A stretch of 64,000 nucleotides of DNA, taken from contig NC_079209.1 in the NCBI RefSeq assembly GCF_026745355.1, forward strand, positions 29,747,347-29,811,346, given 5' to 3'. This document shows positions 1 through 11,765 of this stretch, one piece after another; position 1 is the stretch's first letter, and each line of letters starts with the position of its first letter. The notes under the pieces were generated by a model that searched no databases, was not told the DNA's origin, and was given only the letters and a program-made list of their open reading frames with translations. The position numbers and the translations under genes are program-made. The DNA comes from Beta vulgaris subsp. vulgaris (taxonomy: Eukaryota > Streptophyta > Magnoliopsida > Caryophyllales > Amaranthaceae).

Positions 1-1104
1 CTAATTTGAACTATCATTTTTGACTTTTGACAATAAATATTTAACTTACCTTCAACCATTTCCCAAGCAAACTTCCAAGCAATCTTCCTTATTGTACAGT
101 CGGGGAAACGCATATATGCTTGTAAAATGGGTTATAGTGCCATACAATTCCATCCAATATCTCACTTATAAGCACAAATAAAATAAGTTTATCTTCCTCC
201 TCAATGTCCAATTCGTCAAACGAGGGAATGCCCATTTCCTCGAATGATGGGTCTGCCACCATATCAACAAATGGAAGTTCGGTTCATCAAGGGGTTACTG
301 TACCAAGAAAATGCATGTTGTTCAGCAAGAGGGCTGACGTAGACGACTAGGATGTTGAGTATCATATGAGCGTGCACAAGCCACTACGTTTCATGTAAGA
401 GGACTATATATGCACATAGAGTCAGAGTCAAGGCAACTGATTTGAGTTTCGTATACCATGAAAAATTATTACAACATGATAATACCCCAAATACGTACAA
501 GCTTAACACCACCAATGATGTCATTCTCGTTTATAAGAAGGTTATACAAAATTTTTGTCTATGAAAGTTGTGTTACGATTTACATGAATACAATTTTGTA
601 GTACATGAAAAACTTAAATTATATGATTCTTCTAACAAATATGACACCGACAAAGGATTCTGGTGACTCCTGTAGTGAACGAAAATAAGTGCACAACCTT
701 CACGTCAAAGATCTACTCACATGTCCAAATGTTGAGCGATTTTGCATGTCGAAAGACACTCTTATGTTGGGGTTTACGAACGATGGGCGGCAAGTTAAGT
801 GGTGGTTCAAGAGAAAGTAACATTGTGCGTCGATACTATATCTTCGACCTAGAAGGCGACGATGACATTGAAGGTAGAGCTGAGATATAAAATTTATGCA
901 CCACAAATGAAAGAGACAGCTGAAGAGATGATATAATAAAGGATCCAAATTAAATCGTATAAAGACAAGAGAAGAACAAAGACCAACAAGAGGATAAGGA
1001 GCCATTTTGAAATGGGGAGGACCGCAAAGAATATACCAAATGAATATGGAACTATCACACCTATTGCATGACTATTTTAAATAACTTTAATGTTTAATAA
1101 TTTT
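1..1104. other. Unassigned AT-rich stretch
   Basis: I recognise no gene family here. Short open stretches exist, such as plus 663-890 and an acidic minus-strand one of about 60 codons around 93-270, but none shows a recognisable motif or splice structure. The segment adjoins a CACTA-type terminus at 1105 and may be flanking DNA or decayed transposon. Confidence 0.4.
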
Positions 1105-1676
1105 CACTAGTAGAATAATTTTATATTATTGCGTTATGTAAGTGGCCTATTGCTGCATTTCTGAAACTGCAGCAATCGGTAAACCTATTGTCACGGTGTA
1201 GCCCCAAACTGCAGCGATAGGCATAGGTTAAAATTTTTTTTTAAAAAAATTAGATCTTCGCTATTTATATATGATTAGGGAGAGTGTAATTTAAAAATAA
1301 TATTAACTAAAACACAACACACAATTTTTTGCATTTGATTTTGTATATTATATAGAAATTATATTTTTGCAAAACCTTAACTATAAAGTTTCATTTGCGA
1401 AGGTAGCAGGAAAGTGAGGTCAACAACGACTTAGGGGTGTTCATAAATATCCGATCCGGTCAATCTGATCTGTTTTTTTGATATCCGATTTGATTTTTTA
1501 GTTTTCGGATATATGGGATCAGATACAGATCGAAAATTTACATTTTTGGATATTTGAAAATATTCGAAACATGAAAATTTTTCTGTTTTTTCTCGAAATT
1601 TTTCTATATCCGATCTGAAATATCCGCTTTCAAGGTCAAATGTCGGAAATATCCGATGATTATAGATGATCCAAAA
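1105..1676 (+). mobile_element. CACTA-type transposon left terminus (partial)
   Basis: The segment opens with CACTAGTAGAA, the terminal motif of plant CACTA (En/Spm) transposons. Subterminal inverted units follow: attgctgca at 1149-1157 pairs with tgcagcaat at 1168-1176, and related tgcag/cagcgat copies lie further in. Short subterminal repeats of this kind bind transposase in known CACTA elements. No matching right end was found, so the extent is unknown. The part from about 1440 to 1660 is rich in repeated atccgat-like words, and the outer gypsy element starts at 1677. Confidence 0.45.
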
Positions 1677-2767
1677 TGATGCAGGAGCATCTAGCTTAAA
1701 CAATCAAGGTCTTCTTCTACATGATCAAAAGGAGAACGTGGTGAAAGAGGTTCAATTTCTTAGCCTAACTAGCTTGGTTTATTCTAAAAAACCTTACTTA
1801 AGCACCTTGATTAGGCTAATCCTTTGTTAATCTCTACTTAAACAAGATTAACTAATACTAATGACACTTTAATCATCATTATGTATTGGTAAATCAAGTT
1901 TAGTAAGTGATTAGTAGCCTAATTACATATTTAAGTTATGTTAATCATGCTTTAAGAGCTAAGCTAGTTAGTTTCCTCTAATCCGGTTGTATAAGCTAGT
2001 ATTAGGAGTTGTTTTGCTGCATTTTTGGTGCCACCTCAAGCTGAATTGAAGACTTAGGGAAGAGTAGAAGCCCATATGAAGCTCACATGGCAAGGAGAGC
2101 TCCATCCAATGAGAAGAGAAGGCTTCAAGGCAAGGTATGCTGCTGCCAGCCTTCCCAGCGTCCCATCAGGCTTCTCTTTGAAGCTTTTGGCAGCAATGAT
2201 TTGTGCTGCAAATTGTATAAGCTTTTGAGGAGTAATAGTTTAATATGTTTACTTTAGTATTCCATTGGTAGTTCTTCTGTTTTGTATTCCAATAGGGTGA
2301 CTAAGCTAGTTTGTAGGAAGTGTGCTGGAAAGATTGTAATATTTGTTCGTTTTTTATTAGCTTAGTTTGGCATAGCTCTAGTTGTCCAAATCAGCCGAAA
2401 TTTGGACACAATGTAAAAAAAATGTTAGCTTTGTACTCTTTTTAGAATTAAGACATTTGAATCAAAATTGAAAGAGTTATACTCAAAACCATAAGCTGTG
2501 TCTTATTGTTCCTTTCGGTCAGATTTAGACCCTTTACAAATCTTTGCTTAATTCTATCACTTAATCGTTGAATTAGTGATTGAACTCAAAGTGGATGCAA
2601 GTTAGAAGCTTTTGTTATAACTTGATCTTAGATTGGTGGTATTTGGATTGTGAAAGTTGGTGGTTGTTCAATCTAATTGAACCGGTTTGTAACAAACGTT
2701 TATGTTCTCTTTCTTTGTTCTTGTTTCTTTCTTTGAATGCTCTTGAATACTTAATCAATATGTATCA
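1677..2767 (+). repeat. 5' LTR of outer gypsy element
   Basis: It is 1091 bp, TG...CA, and aligns along its whole length with 22797-23888. In the parts I aligned by eye, differences from the 3' copy are more often 1-2 nt indels than substitutions. It is flanked on the left by CAAAA (1672-1676). Confidence 0.95.
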
Positions 2768-2769
2768 TT

Positions 2770-2781
2770 TGGTATCAGAGC
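2770..2781 (+). other. Primer-binding site, initiator tRNA-Met type
   Basis: TGGTATCAGAGC lies 2 nt after the 5' LTR end. It is the classical plant retrotransposon site complementary to the 3' end of initiator tRNA-Met, which primes minus-strand cDNA synthesis. It fixes the element's orientation as plus. Confidence 0.9.
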
Positions 2782-2937
2782 TGTAGGTTGATTAAGAGCA
2801 TTCTAATTCATCCCTTAAACACATTAAACACACAAACAAAACCCAAACACAATCCCCCCCCAAAATCGAACCTATTCTAAGCCCAAACACACTCTTTTCT
2901 TCTTTGTAGCCTAACTTTCATTGAGGTTGAATCAATC

Positions 2938-3956
2938 ATGAGTGGAGGTGAAGAAAATCAGTTTAAAAGAGGTATGAATGTGCATGAAGCAAGGATGGTG
3001 GGATTGGAGAATCAAATGGCCACTTTGAGTGAGCAAATGGCTAATTTGATGACTGTTGTAAGAGAAGGGTATAGAGGGCCTTTAAGGAGAGATAATGTGG
3101 AGGATGAAGGAGTAGCTTATGATAGTAGTGAGGAGGTTCTTTCTGAATCTTCAAGAACTAGGAGTAAACCACAAAAGAAAGATGACTTTAGAGACATAAA
3201 GCTAGAAGTTCCAGAGTTTGATGGAAACTTAAATCCGGATGTGTTCTTAGAATGGATGTCTAGGTGTGATCGAATTTTTGAGCTTAAGGAGTATGATGAT
3301 GCTAAGGCTTTCAAGATTGCAGTAGATAAGCTAAAGGGGTATGCATCCCTTTGGTGGGAGAATGTTGTTTTAGCTAGAAATAGAAAACAAAAGCCTAAAC
3401 TTAAGAGTTGGAGTAAGCTTAAAAAGAAAATGAGGGAGAAGTTTTTACTATCTACTTACACCCTTGATTTGTATAACAAACTTATTGAATTAACTCAAGA
3501 CCATAAAGGGGTAGAACATTACATCCATGAGTTTGAAAAGTTGTTAATGAAATTGGATGTACAAGAGAGAGAGGAGCAAACAATGTCTAGATTTCTAGGA
3601 GGCTTAGAAAAGGACATTAGGAGGAAGGTGGAAATACATCCTTATTCTACCTTAGATGAACTCTTTAAGTTAGCGCTTAAAGTTGAAAAACACATTAAGG
3701 AGAAGAAGAAGAAACCTTTTGTGAAGGGAACTACCTAGTCTAAGGGAGTTTCTAATGTCAAAACACCATACACATCTCCTTACACCCCTAAAAGTGACAG
3801 TTTGAAGGTGGTTGATAAAGGGAAGAAAGTAGTGGATGAAACCTCAAAAAAATCTGTTGTGAAGTGCTTTAAGTGTCATGGTTATGGTCATTATCAAGCT
3901 CAATATCCTAATAAGAGAGTAATGACTTTAATTGACATAAAAAAACATTGAAGAAT
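2938..3956 (+). pseudogene. gag of outer gypsy element (5' part, disrupted)
   Basis: The capsid-like gag protein starts at ATG 2938 and reads 266 codons to a TAG at 3736-3738. Residues about 90-190 are a Retrotrans_gag domain, with the PEFDG and SLWWENV landmarks. A charged N-terminal segment looks coiled-coil-like. The same frame continues after the stop to a zinc knuckle near 3860-3920 that reads C-X2-C-X4-H-X4-Y, so the last zinc ligand has been lost. The Athila insertion at 3957 then splits the gene, and coding sequence resumes at 17529 after the AGAAT duplication. The product would package element RNA, but this copy cannot make full-length Gag. Confidence 0.85.
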
Positions 3957-5661
3957 TGATAAGAGGTTTTTAGTATGTCGTTCAGGCACTAAGAACCGCT
4001 TTCCAAACAATATTTATAATCCTAACAAGCAACTACTAATGGAATAGTAAGGGCAAGTCAAGGGTCGATCCACAGGGAAAATGGGATTGATTAGAGTCTA
4101 TCTAGTCTAGACTACCTAATTGAAAGGTATTTGGGGTTTGAAAGATGTTTGGTAACAACTAAGACTATCTAACAGCTAGAACAAGCAAATCACGAGTTTA
4201 AATATCAAATAAAAGACACTAGAGTTAAGGTTACTAGTATGAATAAGAACGGATGATGATTGTTAATGCGATTGCGAAGCAACAGAGACGATTATGCAAG
4301 GTTTAGTTTTCCTCTAAATTACTTGAGTCCTCTCTCGAATGGTCCTCAAGAGTAATCACTCAATCAATCAACTAAATCCTCTCTCGAATGGTCTTTAGTT
4401 AATTGATTAAGCGATTCGATAAGTTTGGAAAACCCCTAATGAAGGATCCCCTTAATTTCCATCCAATATCTTGGTATAGAAATTAAGTTGATTCTTGGGG
4501 ATGATAAAAGAGTTCAAAATCCGGTTTAAGAACGTTTGAAATCAAAATATCAAAGTATAGATGTGATCAATATCTATCCTAAGGTCTCAAACACCAAGAT
4601 CAATGCATAATTTTCTCTAAATAATCACAATCACATCAACATCATATTAAAACCCTAATCCATACTTTCACCCTAACCCTAGATTATGAAACTACTCACT
4701 AATCATGGAGTTAAAGCAATTAAACAATGAATCTATGACTAATCAGGATTAAACATGATTAAGAAATGATTAAACTAATAGAAATCGCAATTATTAAACT
4801 CAGAAAATGAAGATCTATAAATAATATGAGAACATAAACAACACCAAGAGAATGAAATAAAAACTAAAACTTTGAATTGAATTGAATAAAAAGTACCTTG
4901 AATGTAAATCGAATCACAAACTATGATCTCTAATCTCAATTACCAATGAAAACTAAAGTGTTTTCTCTCTAATACAAAACCCTAAAAAGTTGTGTGAAAG
5001 ATAGAATAAAGCGTAAGTCCCCAACTCCTCTCGAAAAGAGGGTTTAATGATCGATTGTTTTTTTTTCCGGATCGTGAGGTGCGGGCGCACCAAAAGGAGG
5101 TGCGGGCGCACCTTGCTCAGGTGCGGGCGCACCAGACTTCAGGTGCGGGCGCACCTGAGTCTTCTGCCTCAGGGTGGACTCTCTTCGTCAAAGGTGCGGG
5201 CGCACCAGATTAAGGTGCGGGCGCACCAGATGAAGGTGCGGGCGCACCAAATGTAAGGTGCGGGCGCACCAATGTAGTCTGATTTTGTGCTCCATAATTG
5301 GTCGATGGTGCGGGCGCACCAGTGGCTTGTGCGGGCGCACCATCGTGTGCGGGGCATACCAAGCGCACCTCACAGGCTACCTTTCAGCCTCTAGCTCAAT
5401 CCCTTATGCCATGTCTCGCATTTCTCGACCCCGAAGAGGGCAATACCTGCAATAGAAACACGAACAAACATGGTGAAAGCATATGTGCTAGAAATTCGAT
5501 CGAAATAGATCGAAAATCTAGCAAAATGTCACTATGACCAGAGATGATCACGTGAATGAAATAGAAGGGAAAAGTGGAGAAAGAAGAAGAAGAAAAGGAG
5601 GAAAAGGGAGCTAAAACAAGCCAAAAGAAGGTCATAAAGTGCGTTAGAAACGCACTTATCA
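3957..5661 (-). repeat. Left LTR (3' LTR in element sense) of Athila
   Basis: It is 1705 bp and matches 15848-17528 end to end. It is 24 bp longer than its partner, partly because it carries one extra palindrome unit (about 5210-5230). It contains the GC hairpin array at 5078-5341. Confidence 0.95.
5078..5341. repeat. Array of 14-bp GC palindromes in Athila LTR
   Basis: GGTGCGGGCGCACC occurs nine times exactly (starts 5078, 5099, 5120, 5142, 5193, 5214, 5235, 5257, 5307), plus one copy with a changed first base at 5328. Each unit is a 6-bp inverted repeat, GGTGCG/CGCACC, around a GG centre. Most starts are spaced 21-22 bp, about two helical turns, and the spacers are unrelated. In an AT-rich LTR the array is a sharp CpG-rich island. 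Its function is unknown. Transcription-factor sites or RNA hairpins are possible. Confidence 0.9.
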
Positions 5662-5674
5662 AACTCCCCCAAGC
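5662..5674 (-). other. Athila polypurine tract
   Basis: Read on the minus strand, GCTTGGGGGAGTT ends directly at the 3' LTR. This is the expected position and composition for the plus-strand primer of reverse transcription. Confidence 0.85.
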
Positions 5675-7305
5675 TTAGCGTTTTGCTTGTCCTCAAGTAA
5701 ACCAAGAATGAGAGTGAAGGAGAGAAAAAGAAAAAAAAAAAAAAAATAAAAAGAAAAGGGAAACATGCAACAACCTAACCTATATGCTCTAAATGCAAGG
5801 TTACAAACATGACATGCAAGCTAAATGAGTTCATATCAAGATTTAGGAGACCAACCAAACACAAGGGGGAAGATGATTAGGAAGCACAAGAGTGACTCTA
5901 AGGTCTCAATCCACCGATCAACCGAGTCTTTTTGAAAGAAAGCTTTCCAAGAATGATTTCTCACTCTTCTCCACTTCCAAGACCCAAGTTTGACTCCTCC
6001 CTAGGGATGCTCAACCATAATTGCTCGCCTCTACCATGTTTTGATGACCCTCATCATGACTTGCACAAAATCTCACCCGCCACTACTAAATAGATCAAGT
6101 CCAATCTAGAAGTCAAAAGGGGCTTTGTTAAGGTTGTAAGGGGCTAGGTTAGGGGTGTGGATCATATTCTAGGAATGTGGTGCAAAAAGGGTAAGTGGAG
6201 TCAACTAGGGGTAAATACTCCCCCAAGCTAGTCCTAACACTATTCTCAATTAAAGAACTCTCACACATATCCTTGAATTTCACTTGTTTCTTTTTCACTT
6301 TTGTGAACTTTTTCCTTTTTCTCATCAATTTGATCTTTCTTTCTTTTCATTTTCAATAATAAACCAAATCAAACAATAAGAACTTTATTTTTTATTTATT
6401 TATTTTTTTTTTTTATATTTCTTTGTCTTTCTTTTCACAAAATTTTTCAACTTTTACCATCATACAAGCTCATTAACTCTCTTTCAACCAAGACTTAATA
6501 TCAAAACCACTTAACTCAACAAAACTACACATGTACTCCACTTTGGGGAAAGTTTGGCCATGACTCATTATGTGGGTTAAGCAAAAATAGGATAGAAAGG
6601 CTCAGATGGGTTGAGAAGCGAATATTATGCGGGTATTCAAGCTTTTGGCTCTGTAGCTCCTATTACTAGCAAAAGAAACGCCCTAAATCATTCTTCTAGA
6701 GGCTCGTCTTATGTAATCTTGGGGAGCTAAAATGCAAGTCACAAGTTAGGCGATCAATGGTGAGGGTTGTGAGTGAGTCTTACGAGGTTCTTGGCCCTCC
6801 TTCGGGATTCATCGCACAAGGGGCAAGGCAATCCATTCATCCAACTCGCCTAATTTCAAAGAGACTCTACCAAAAGTTATTGGTTTCAAAAGACGCCTAA
6901 AGTCACAACAGGCTTCCAAAATCATCAAGTCTAATATAAGGAAGGTCTTCCAATCAAGTCATGAACTCTTTAGCCACAAATCATGCATGCAACCAAGCTA
7001 TCCTAAATGCAGAATTTTTTTTTTTTTTTTTTTTAAAAATAAGCAAGGCAAAAGGATAAGACAAAAAAAGAAACTACCAAAGCACAGCTGTACATGTGAA
7101 GAGAAGTCAGCAGGGTGGAGGATGTCAATACCACAACAGAAACAATCACCAATAACAACCGAGAACCAATGAGCCCCTAACTTCTAACCGTCTACGACCC
7201 CGAAACTCCCTAAGATATAGACATACAAGCAAGTCCCCCAAGCTTAACAAAACTCCGCGCTCGGAGTTGCAAAAGGAGGGAGAGGGAGGGGGTTAGGAAA
7301 AGCTC
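5675..7305. other. Athila 3' untranslated region
   Basis: This long non-coding stretch lies between the extra ORF and the 3' LTR in element sense. It contains A- and T-rich tracts (for example around 6380-6420 and 7016-7034) and pyrimidine-rich stretches. No gene motif was seen. Long 3' regions of this kind are usual in Athila. Confidence 0.6.
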
Positions 7306-7821
7306 CTAATAGTTCCCACCATCCCCCCCATCGGGAGGGGGGTAAGGGGGGAAATACCCACCAGAGGACCCATCATAGTAGGATGGGTAGTGGGGGTAAG
7401 GACGGAATGAAGGCTCCTCAAATGGCCCTTCTCGAGGGTCGAAAAAGGGGGTAGTGGGGATGGTTAGGGAAGGGAGGCTCATGTCCGGAGTGGACATTGG
7501 CGAGGTGAGTGCGCCAAGCCACCCTAGACACATGGTCCAGGTCGGTGCGGATACCGGCAAGAGTAGCCGTAACCGCATGGTGATTGGCCTCCTGAGAGGC
7601 CTGCATCTGCTAAGGCTGCCATGACAGAGCCCATGTCGAAGGATTGAGAGGAAGAAGCTTCGGCCACCTCAGGAATGCGGTGGTCGGGCCTCGGACCTCT
7701 CGGAACGCGGGGATCGATCTCCATAGGCATGGGCTCGGGGATAGCCCGTGGGATGTCATGGCAGGGGGAACCGCCCAACGGTTTTCGACGTTAGCTGGGA
7801 GGTCCCAAACGAAGTCGGGCC
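7306..7821 (-). pseudogene. Frameshifted C-terminal part of ATHILA ORF1-type gene
   Basis: Downstream of the intact reading frame that ends at 7822, Pro/Gly-rich coding-like sequence continues in shifted minus-strand frames (7610-7849, 7524-7778, 7306-7578). It is best read as the C-terminal tail of the same Athila gene broken by small indels. I see no further domain in it. Confidence 0.5.
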
Positions 7822-8769
7822 CTATATGACAGTAAGGTCGCCCCCCCACAAGCCAGATGCAGTTTTCCTTTTTATATTGCGCAGAAATTTCATCTGCTGC
7901 AAGCTGGCACCATCCAATCTGTTGGACTGGCCAACAGTAGGCATGCTGGCTTCCAAGCGAGCCAAGTCATCGGTCAAGTCAAGGTAAGATGCTAGCCGGG
8001 TGACCATGCCCCACAAAGAATCTCCCCAGTCACCGTTGTACCCCCCGAATTTCCTGCAGTCGGTTGAGGAGGAGAGCAGCAAAGTTAATGCGGGCTCTAT
8101 GGTGAGCCCCTCAGTGGCCAACCAGAGAACCAGCAGCTCGTCCTTCCGCAACTGCCCGACTTCCTGTTTAGGAAAGATGGTGTAAACCAACATCCTATGG
8201 AAGTAGCGGAGAGCAAGGTGGATGATCTCCGACGCTTTGGACGAGTTCGTTCGAAACGAAGTCGTACCGTTGGTGATCTTTGCCCACCACTCTTGCTCAT
8301 TGTATCCCTGCCAGATGACGCCCAAAGGGGCATCGCAGGGGGCTCGAGGGTCCATCCCAAACGCCTCACAGAATTCGTCAAAAGACAGTGCTCTAGCTTG
8401 ATTAAACATGCGAAATTGAATAGTTAGAACACCTGTCACATTACTTACGTTCAACGTACTCAAGAACTCGAGAGTGAGTTGATCGTAAGTAGGTTCATGA
8501 ATATCGAGGAAGTCCGATAACCCGACATTATCTGCCATCTCCCTTATCATCGACTCGATGTTAAGGTAGTTGCAGGTAGTGAGGTCATAGAACTTAGTGG
8601 GACGAAACGTGCGCTCAGAAAGTTGTTGGAAAATTTGTTTATGAGCGGCGTTTGGAAACTTTAGAGCATAAAGGGGAGGGGGATGCGAGCTAGACGAAGG
8701 TCCTTGTGAAGAAGACCCCGTCTTTGCTCGCTTAGACCTGGATGAGCCTTCACCACCACTTCTTCCCAT
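7822..8769 (-). CDS. ATHILA ORF1-type (env-like position) protein
   Basis: The start chosen is the ATG at 8769, giving MGRSGG with a basic Ser/Arg/Lys-rich N-terminus. An in-frame upstream ATG at 8838 exists but adds unusual residues. The following 290 or so residues (ALKFPNAAHKQIF, FDEFCEAFGMDP and LALRYFHRMLVYTIF landmarks) match what is known of the ATHILA ORF1 family, which occurs only in Athila retrotransposons downstream of pol. The position is that of an envelope gene in retroviruses, but the function is unproven and I see no clear signal peptide or membrane anchor in this part. It is open for 316 codons, then frameshifts into 7306-7821. Confidence 0.75.
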   Translation of the reverse strand: MGRSGGEGSSRSKRAKTGSSSQGPSSSSHPPPLYALKFPNAAHKQIFQQLSERTFRPTKFYDLTTCNYLNIESMIREMADNVGLSDFLDIHEPTYDQLTLEFLSTLNVSNVTGVLTIQFRMFNQARALSFDEFCEAFGMDPRAPCDAPLGVIWQGYNEQEWWAKITNGTTSFRTNSSKASEIIHLALRYFHRMLVYTIFPKQEVGQLRKDELLVLWLATEGLTIEPALTLLLSSSTDCRKFGGYNGDWGDSLWGMVTRLASYLDLTDDLARLEASMPTVGQSNRLDGASLQQMKFLRNIKRKTASGLWGGDLTVI

Positions 8770-9581
8770 GGTGAAAAAGAATATTTGTTTGGCAAAAAGG
8801 GAAGGAGAAGTGATGTTCTGCTGCAAAGACACAACCACAAAGCGGACTCTCTACACAAAGAAACACGCAAAAGAAAAAAAAAACAAAAACACACAAAAAG
8901 AAAAATCAAACCACACAAAAGGGAAAACACACAAAAAAAAAAAGAAAAATAAAAACTAAGCCTAAGATCTACCAGCTAGCCATCCACAATTAGTAGCAAC
9001 AAAGTTGCTAGCAATCAAGAGTTTCACCACTCAAAGAGACTTTCAAGCCAATTTCGCCAAACCAACCACAATTATGCACATAAAGCAACAACACCTCACA
9101 ATTTCAGCAATGTAGTTCTCACAAAGTAAGAATATTATGAATTTATCACAAACCACAAAAATTGCATATGTTCACCACATCACCAAACACAAAAATGACA
9201 AAAGTTCATGAACAATCAAAAGAAATTAGGAAAAACAAGCATGCAATCTAAAAGAAAACAACTAGAAGTCCAATTTAGTAGATTATTGATGAAAAAGCAA
9301 AGATTAGAAGGGAGTTACCAACATGGAGATGAAAATCCCCAATTTTGAAACCCTAGAAATCGAATCCTTGCAAAACCCCCAATTTTTGTGCTTTGAATGT
9401 TGTAGAGAAGATGGAGGAAGATTTTGGTGAGATTTGCCCTTGAAAGTCGCCGGAAAAGGGTGTAAAGTCGCCGGATCTAGAGAGGAGGAAGAGAGAGAAA
9501 GTGAGTGAGTGTGAGAGAGAGTTTGAAAATATGAGGAAAAGAGGAGAGAGAGGCCCGAAAATAATATTGCCCAGCCGGTTT
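8770..9581. other. Athila spacer upstream of the extra ORF
   Basis: Non-coding, A-rich and mostly simple sequence lies between the GC hairpin block and the ORF1-type gene. It may hold a leader or splice acceptor for a subgenomic message, but I could not identify one. Confidence 0.45.
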
Positions 9582-10018
9582 GGTGCGGGCGCACCTCACT
9601 GGTGCGGGCGCACCAACCGAAATTTTTTTCAAAAAATACAATCGGTGCGGGCGCACCAACAGGAGGTCGGCGCACCTCTCCCTTCTGTTTTTTCCAAAAA
9701 ATTCGTAGGCTTTGGTGCGGGCGACCACGTCGAGGTGCGGGCGCACCAAAGTCTACTGTTTTGTCAAATCAGTCGACAGAAGTGGTGCGGGCGCACCTTG
9801 TGTGGTGCGGGCGCACCGTTTCTTTCAAAAAAATTTTTTTTTTTAAAAGGGTGCGGGCGCACATGGATATGGTGCGGGCGCACCAAAGGCTTCTGTTTTT
9901 TCTGAAAATCGTTTGCAAAATTTGGTGCGGGCGCACCTTGTCTAGGTGCGGGCGCACCAAAGTTTTTTTCGAAAATTTTTCTCATGTGCGGGCGCACATT
10001 GAACAGGTGCGGGAGCAC
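9582..10018. repeat. Internal array of the Athila 14-bp GC palindrome
   Basis: The LTR palindrome recurs about fourteen times between pol and the extra ORF: around nine exact copies and several variants. One variant, 9984-9999, reads ATGTGCGGGCGCACAT. Both arms changed together and the stem is extended to 7 bp. Others have lost symmetry (for example near 9667, 9716 and 10005). Spacing here is irregular and T/A-rich tracts lie between units. Confidence 0.88.
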
Positions 10019-10309
10019 CTAACCCGTCTGATTTGTACATATTTCTTCTCCAAAACACTCAATTCACTCAACTTCTCATAAAAATTCAGATGTTCCAATG
10101 TACCTCTCATGGCTGACTGATAAATCAAAAGCGTAACTGACAAAGAAAAAAAAAAATAAAAGAAAGGAAGAGAGAAAGAAGAGAAACGGGTTGCCTCCCG
10201 TGTAGCGCTTGTTTTAAGTCATTAGCTTGACTAAAAAGGATACATCCATCATGAGAGTCGCTCAGGTGAGCGAAGAATCAAGCAACCAATGGAGCCAACA
10301 GCATGCGAA

Positions 10310-11765
10310 TCAGTAGAGCTTTAATCGTTGACCGTTCACCCAGAATGGACCGTTCTCACCCATAACCTCATAAGCCCCATAAGGAGTAGTCTTCAACACG
10401 GAGAAGGGACCCGACCACTTTGACTTTAACTTTCCGGGGAAAAGCTTTAGTCTTGAGTTGAACAACAAGACTTGTCCCCAACCCGGAAATCTCGTTGTTG
10501 AATCCGGTTGTCGTGCCATTTCTTCGTTTGCTCTTTGTATAGTCTAGAACTCTCATAAGCGTCAAAACGAAATTCCTCCAGTTCTACTACTTTCTTTCGA
10601 GCTTCTCCCGCCAATGTAGATCCATGTTGAGCTCCTTAACTGCCCACCAAGCCTTGTGCTCAAGCTCAACCGGCAAAGACATGCCTTGCCATACAAACAA
10701 GGGATAGACCTATGGGCGTCTTGAAAGCCGTGCGAAGAGCCCAAAGAGCGTCATCAAGTTTCAAAGACCAATCCTTTCGTGTCCTATTGACCACACGCTC
10801 AAGAACATTTTTAACCTCTCGATTCGAAACCTCAACTTGGCCTTGTGTTTGGGGGTGATAAGGAAGACCTACTTTGTGATTCACCCCGTATTTCTTCAAT
10901 AATGCTTCTAATTGCTTTTTGGCGAAGTGTGAACCACCATCACTGATCAATACACGGGGCACCCCAAATCGAGGGAAGATGATCTTCTTCAGAAGCTTGG
11001 TGACTACCTTATGGTCATTGGTGGGAGAGGCAATGGCTTCCACCCATTTGGTCACGTAGTCGACCGCAACAAGAATATATACATTCCCACAGGAAGGAAC
11101 GAATGGGCCCATAAAATCGACCCCCAGACATCAAACGGCTCAACCTCAAGAATGTTCTGTTGAGGCATCTCGTGTCGCTTTGTGATGCCACCACTCCGTT
11201 GACATCTATCACAAGCCACCACAAATGTTCGGGCATCCTTATGCAATGTTGGCCAGAACATACCACATTGGAGCACCTTAGCAACAGTTTTGCTTGCTCC
11301 ACCATGTCCTCCACATGCCAAAGTATGGCAATGATGCAAAACCGAGGCCATCTCATGATTAGGAACACACCTCCTAAACACGCCATCAGCACACTTCTTA
11401 AAAAGGAGCGGGTCATCCCAGTAGAACCTCGAAACTTCTTTAAAGAACCGCTTCCTTTGTTGGGAAGTAAAACCATGAGGTTCAATCCCACAAGCCAGAT
11501 AATTTGCATAATCAGCGAACCATGGAACCTCATTGTTCAGAATGGCGAACAAGGCTTCTTCTCTCAAATCGTCCTCGATAGGAATCTCCTCCAGATTGTC
11601 AGGAGGGAGGCGTGAAAGATGGTCAGCTACCACATTCTCCGTCCCCTTCTTCTCTTTCATCTCAAAATCAAACTCCTGAAGAAGCAACACCCACCTAATG
11701 AGCCTAGGCTTAGCATCCTTCTTACTCATCAAATACCGGACCGCAGAATGATCCGTATACACCAC
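10310..11765 (-). pseudogene. Athila RNase H end and integrase (frameshifted)
   Basis: In sense order 11765 to 10310, the end of RNase H ([11 protein letters not shown]) and a typical connection (DHLSRL) are followed by the HHCC zinc-binding region. The catalytic integrase core comes next ([12 protein letters not shown], then ISDGGSHF and the HPQTQGQVE motif). The C-terminal part carries a GPF-type module (KWSGPFSVLKTTPYG). The pieces lie in different frames (11052-11765, 10666-11112, 10310-10519), so at least two indels break the gene. The product would insert element cDNA into chromosomes. Confidence 0.88.

Noticed and set aside
5078..5341. Regularly spaced short repeats resembling a CRISPR array
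   Set aside because: Spacers are only about 7-9 bp between most units, the repeat is a 14-bp palindrome in a plant LTR, and no cas genes exist. It is an LTR repeat array.
5047..5537. Small ORFs in the Athila LTR and their near-identical twins at 16884-17404
   Set aside because: They run through the palindrome array and LTR control region, shift between the two copies, and have no motif.
9304..10081. Overlapping ORFs rich in CGRT, GAGAP or VRAH peptide repeats
   Set aside because: These are translations of the GC palindrome array in several frames on both strands. No codon bias or domain supports a protein.
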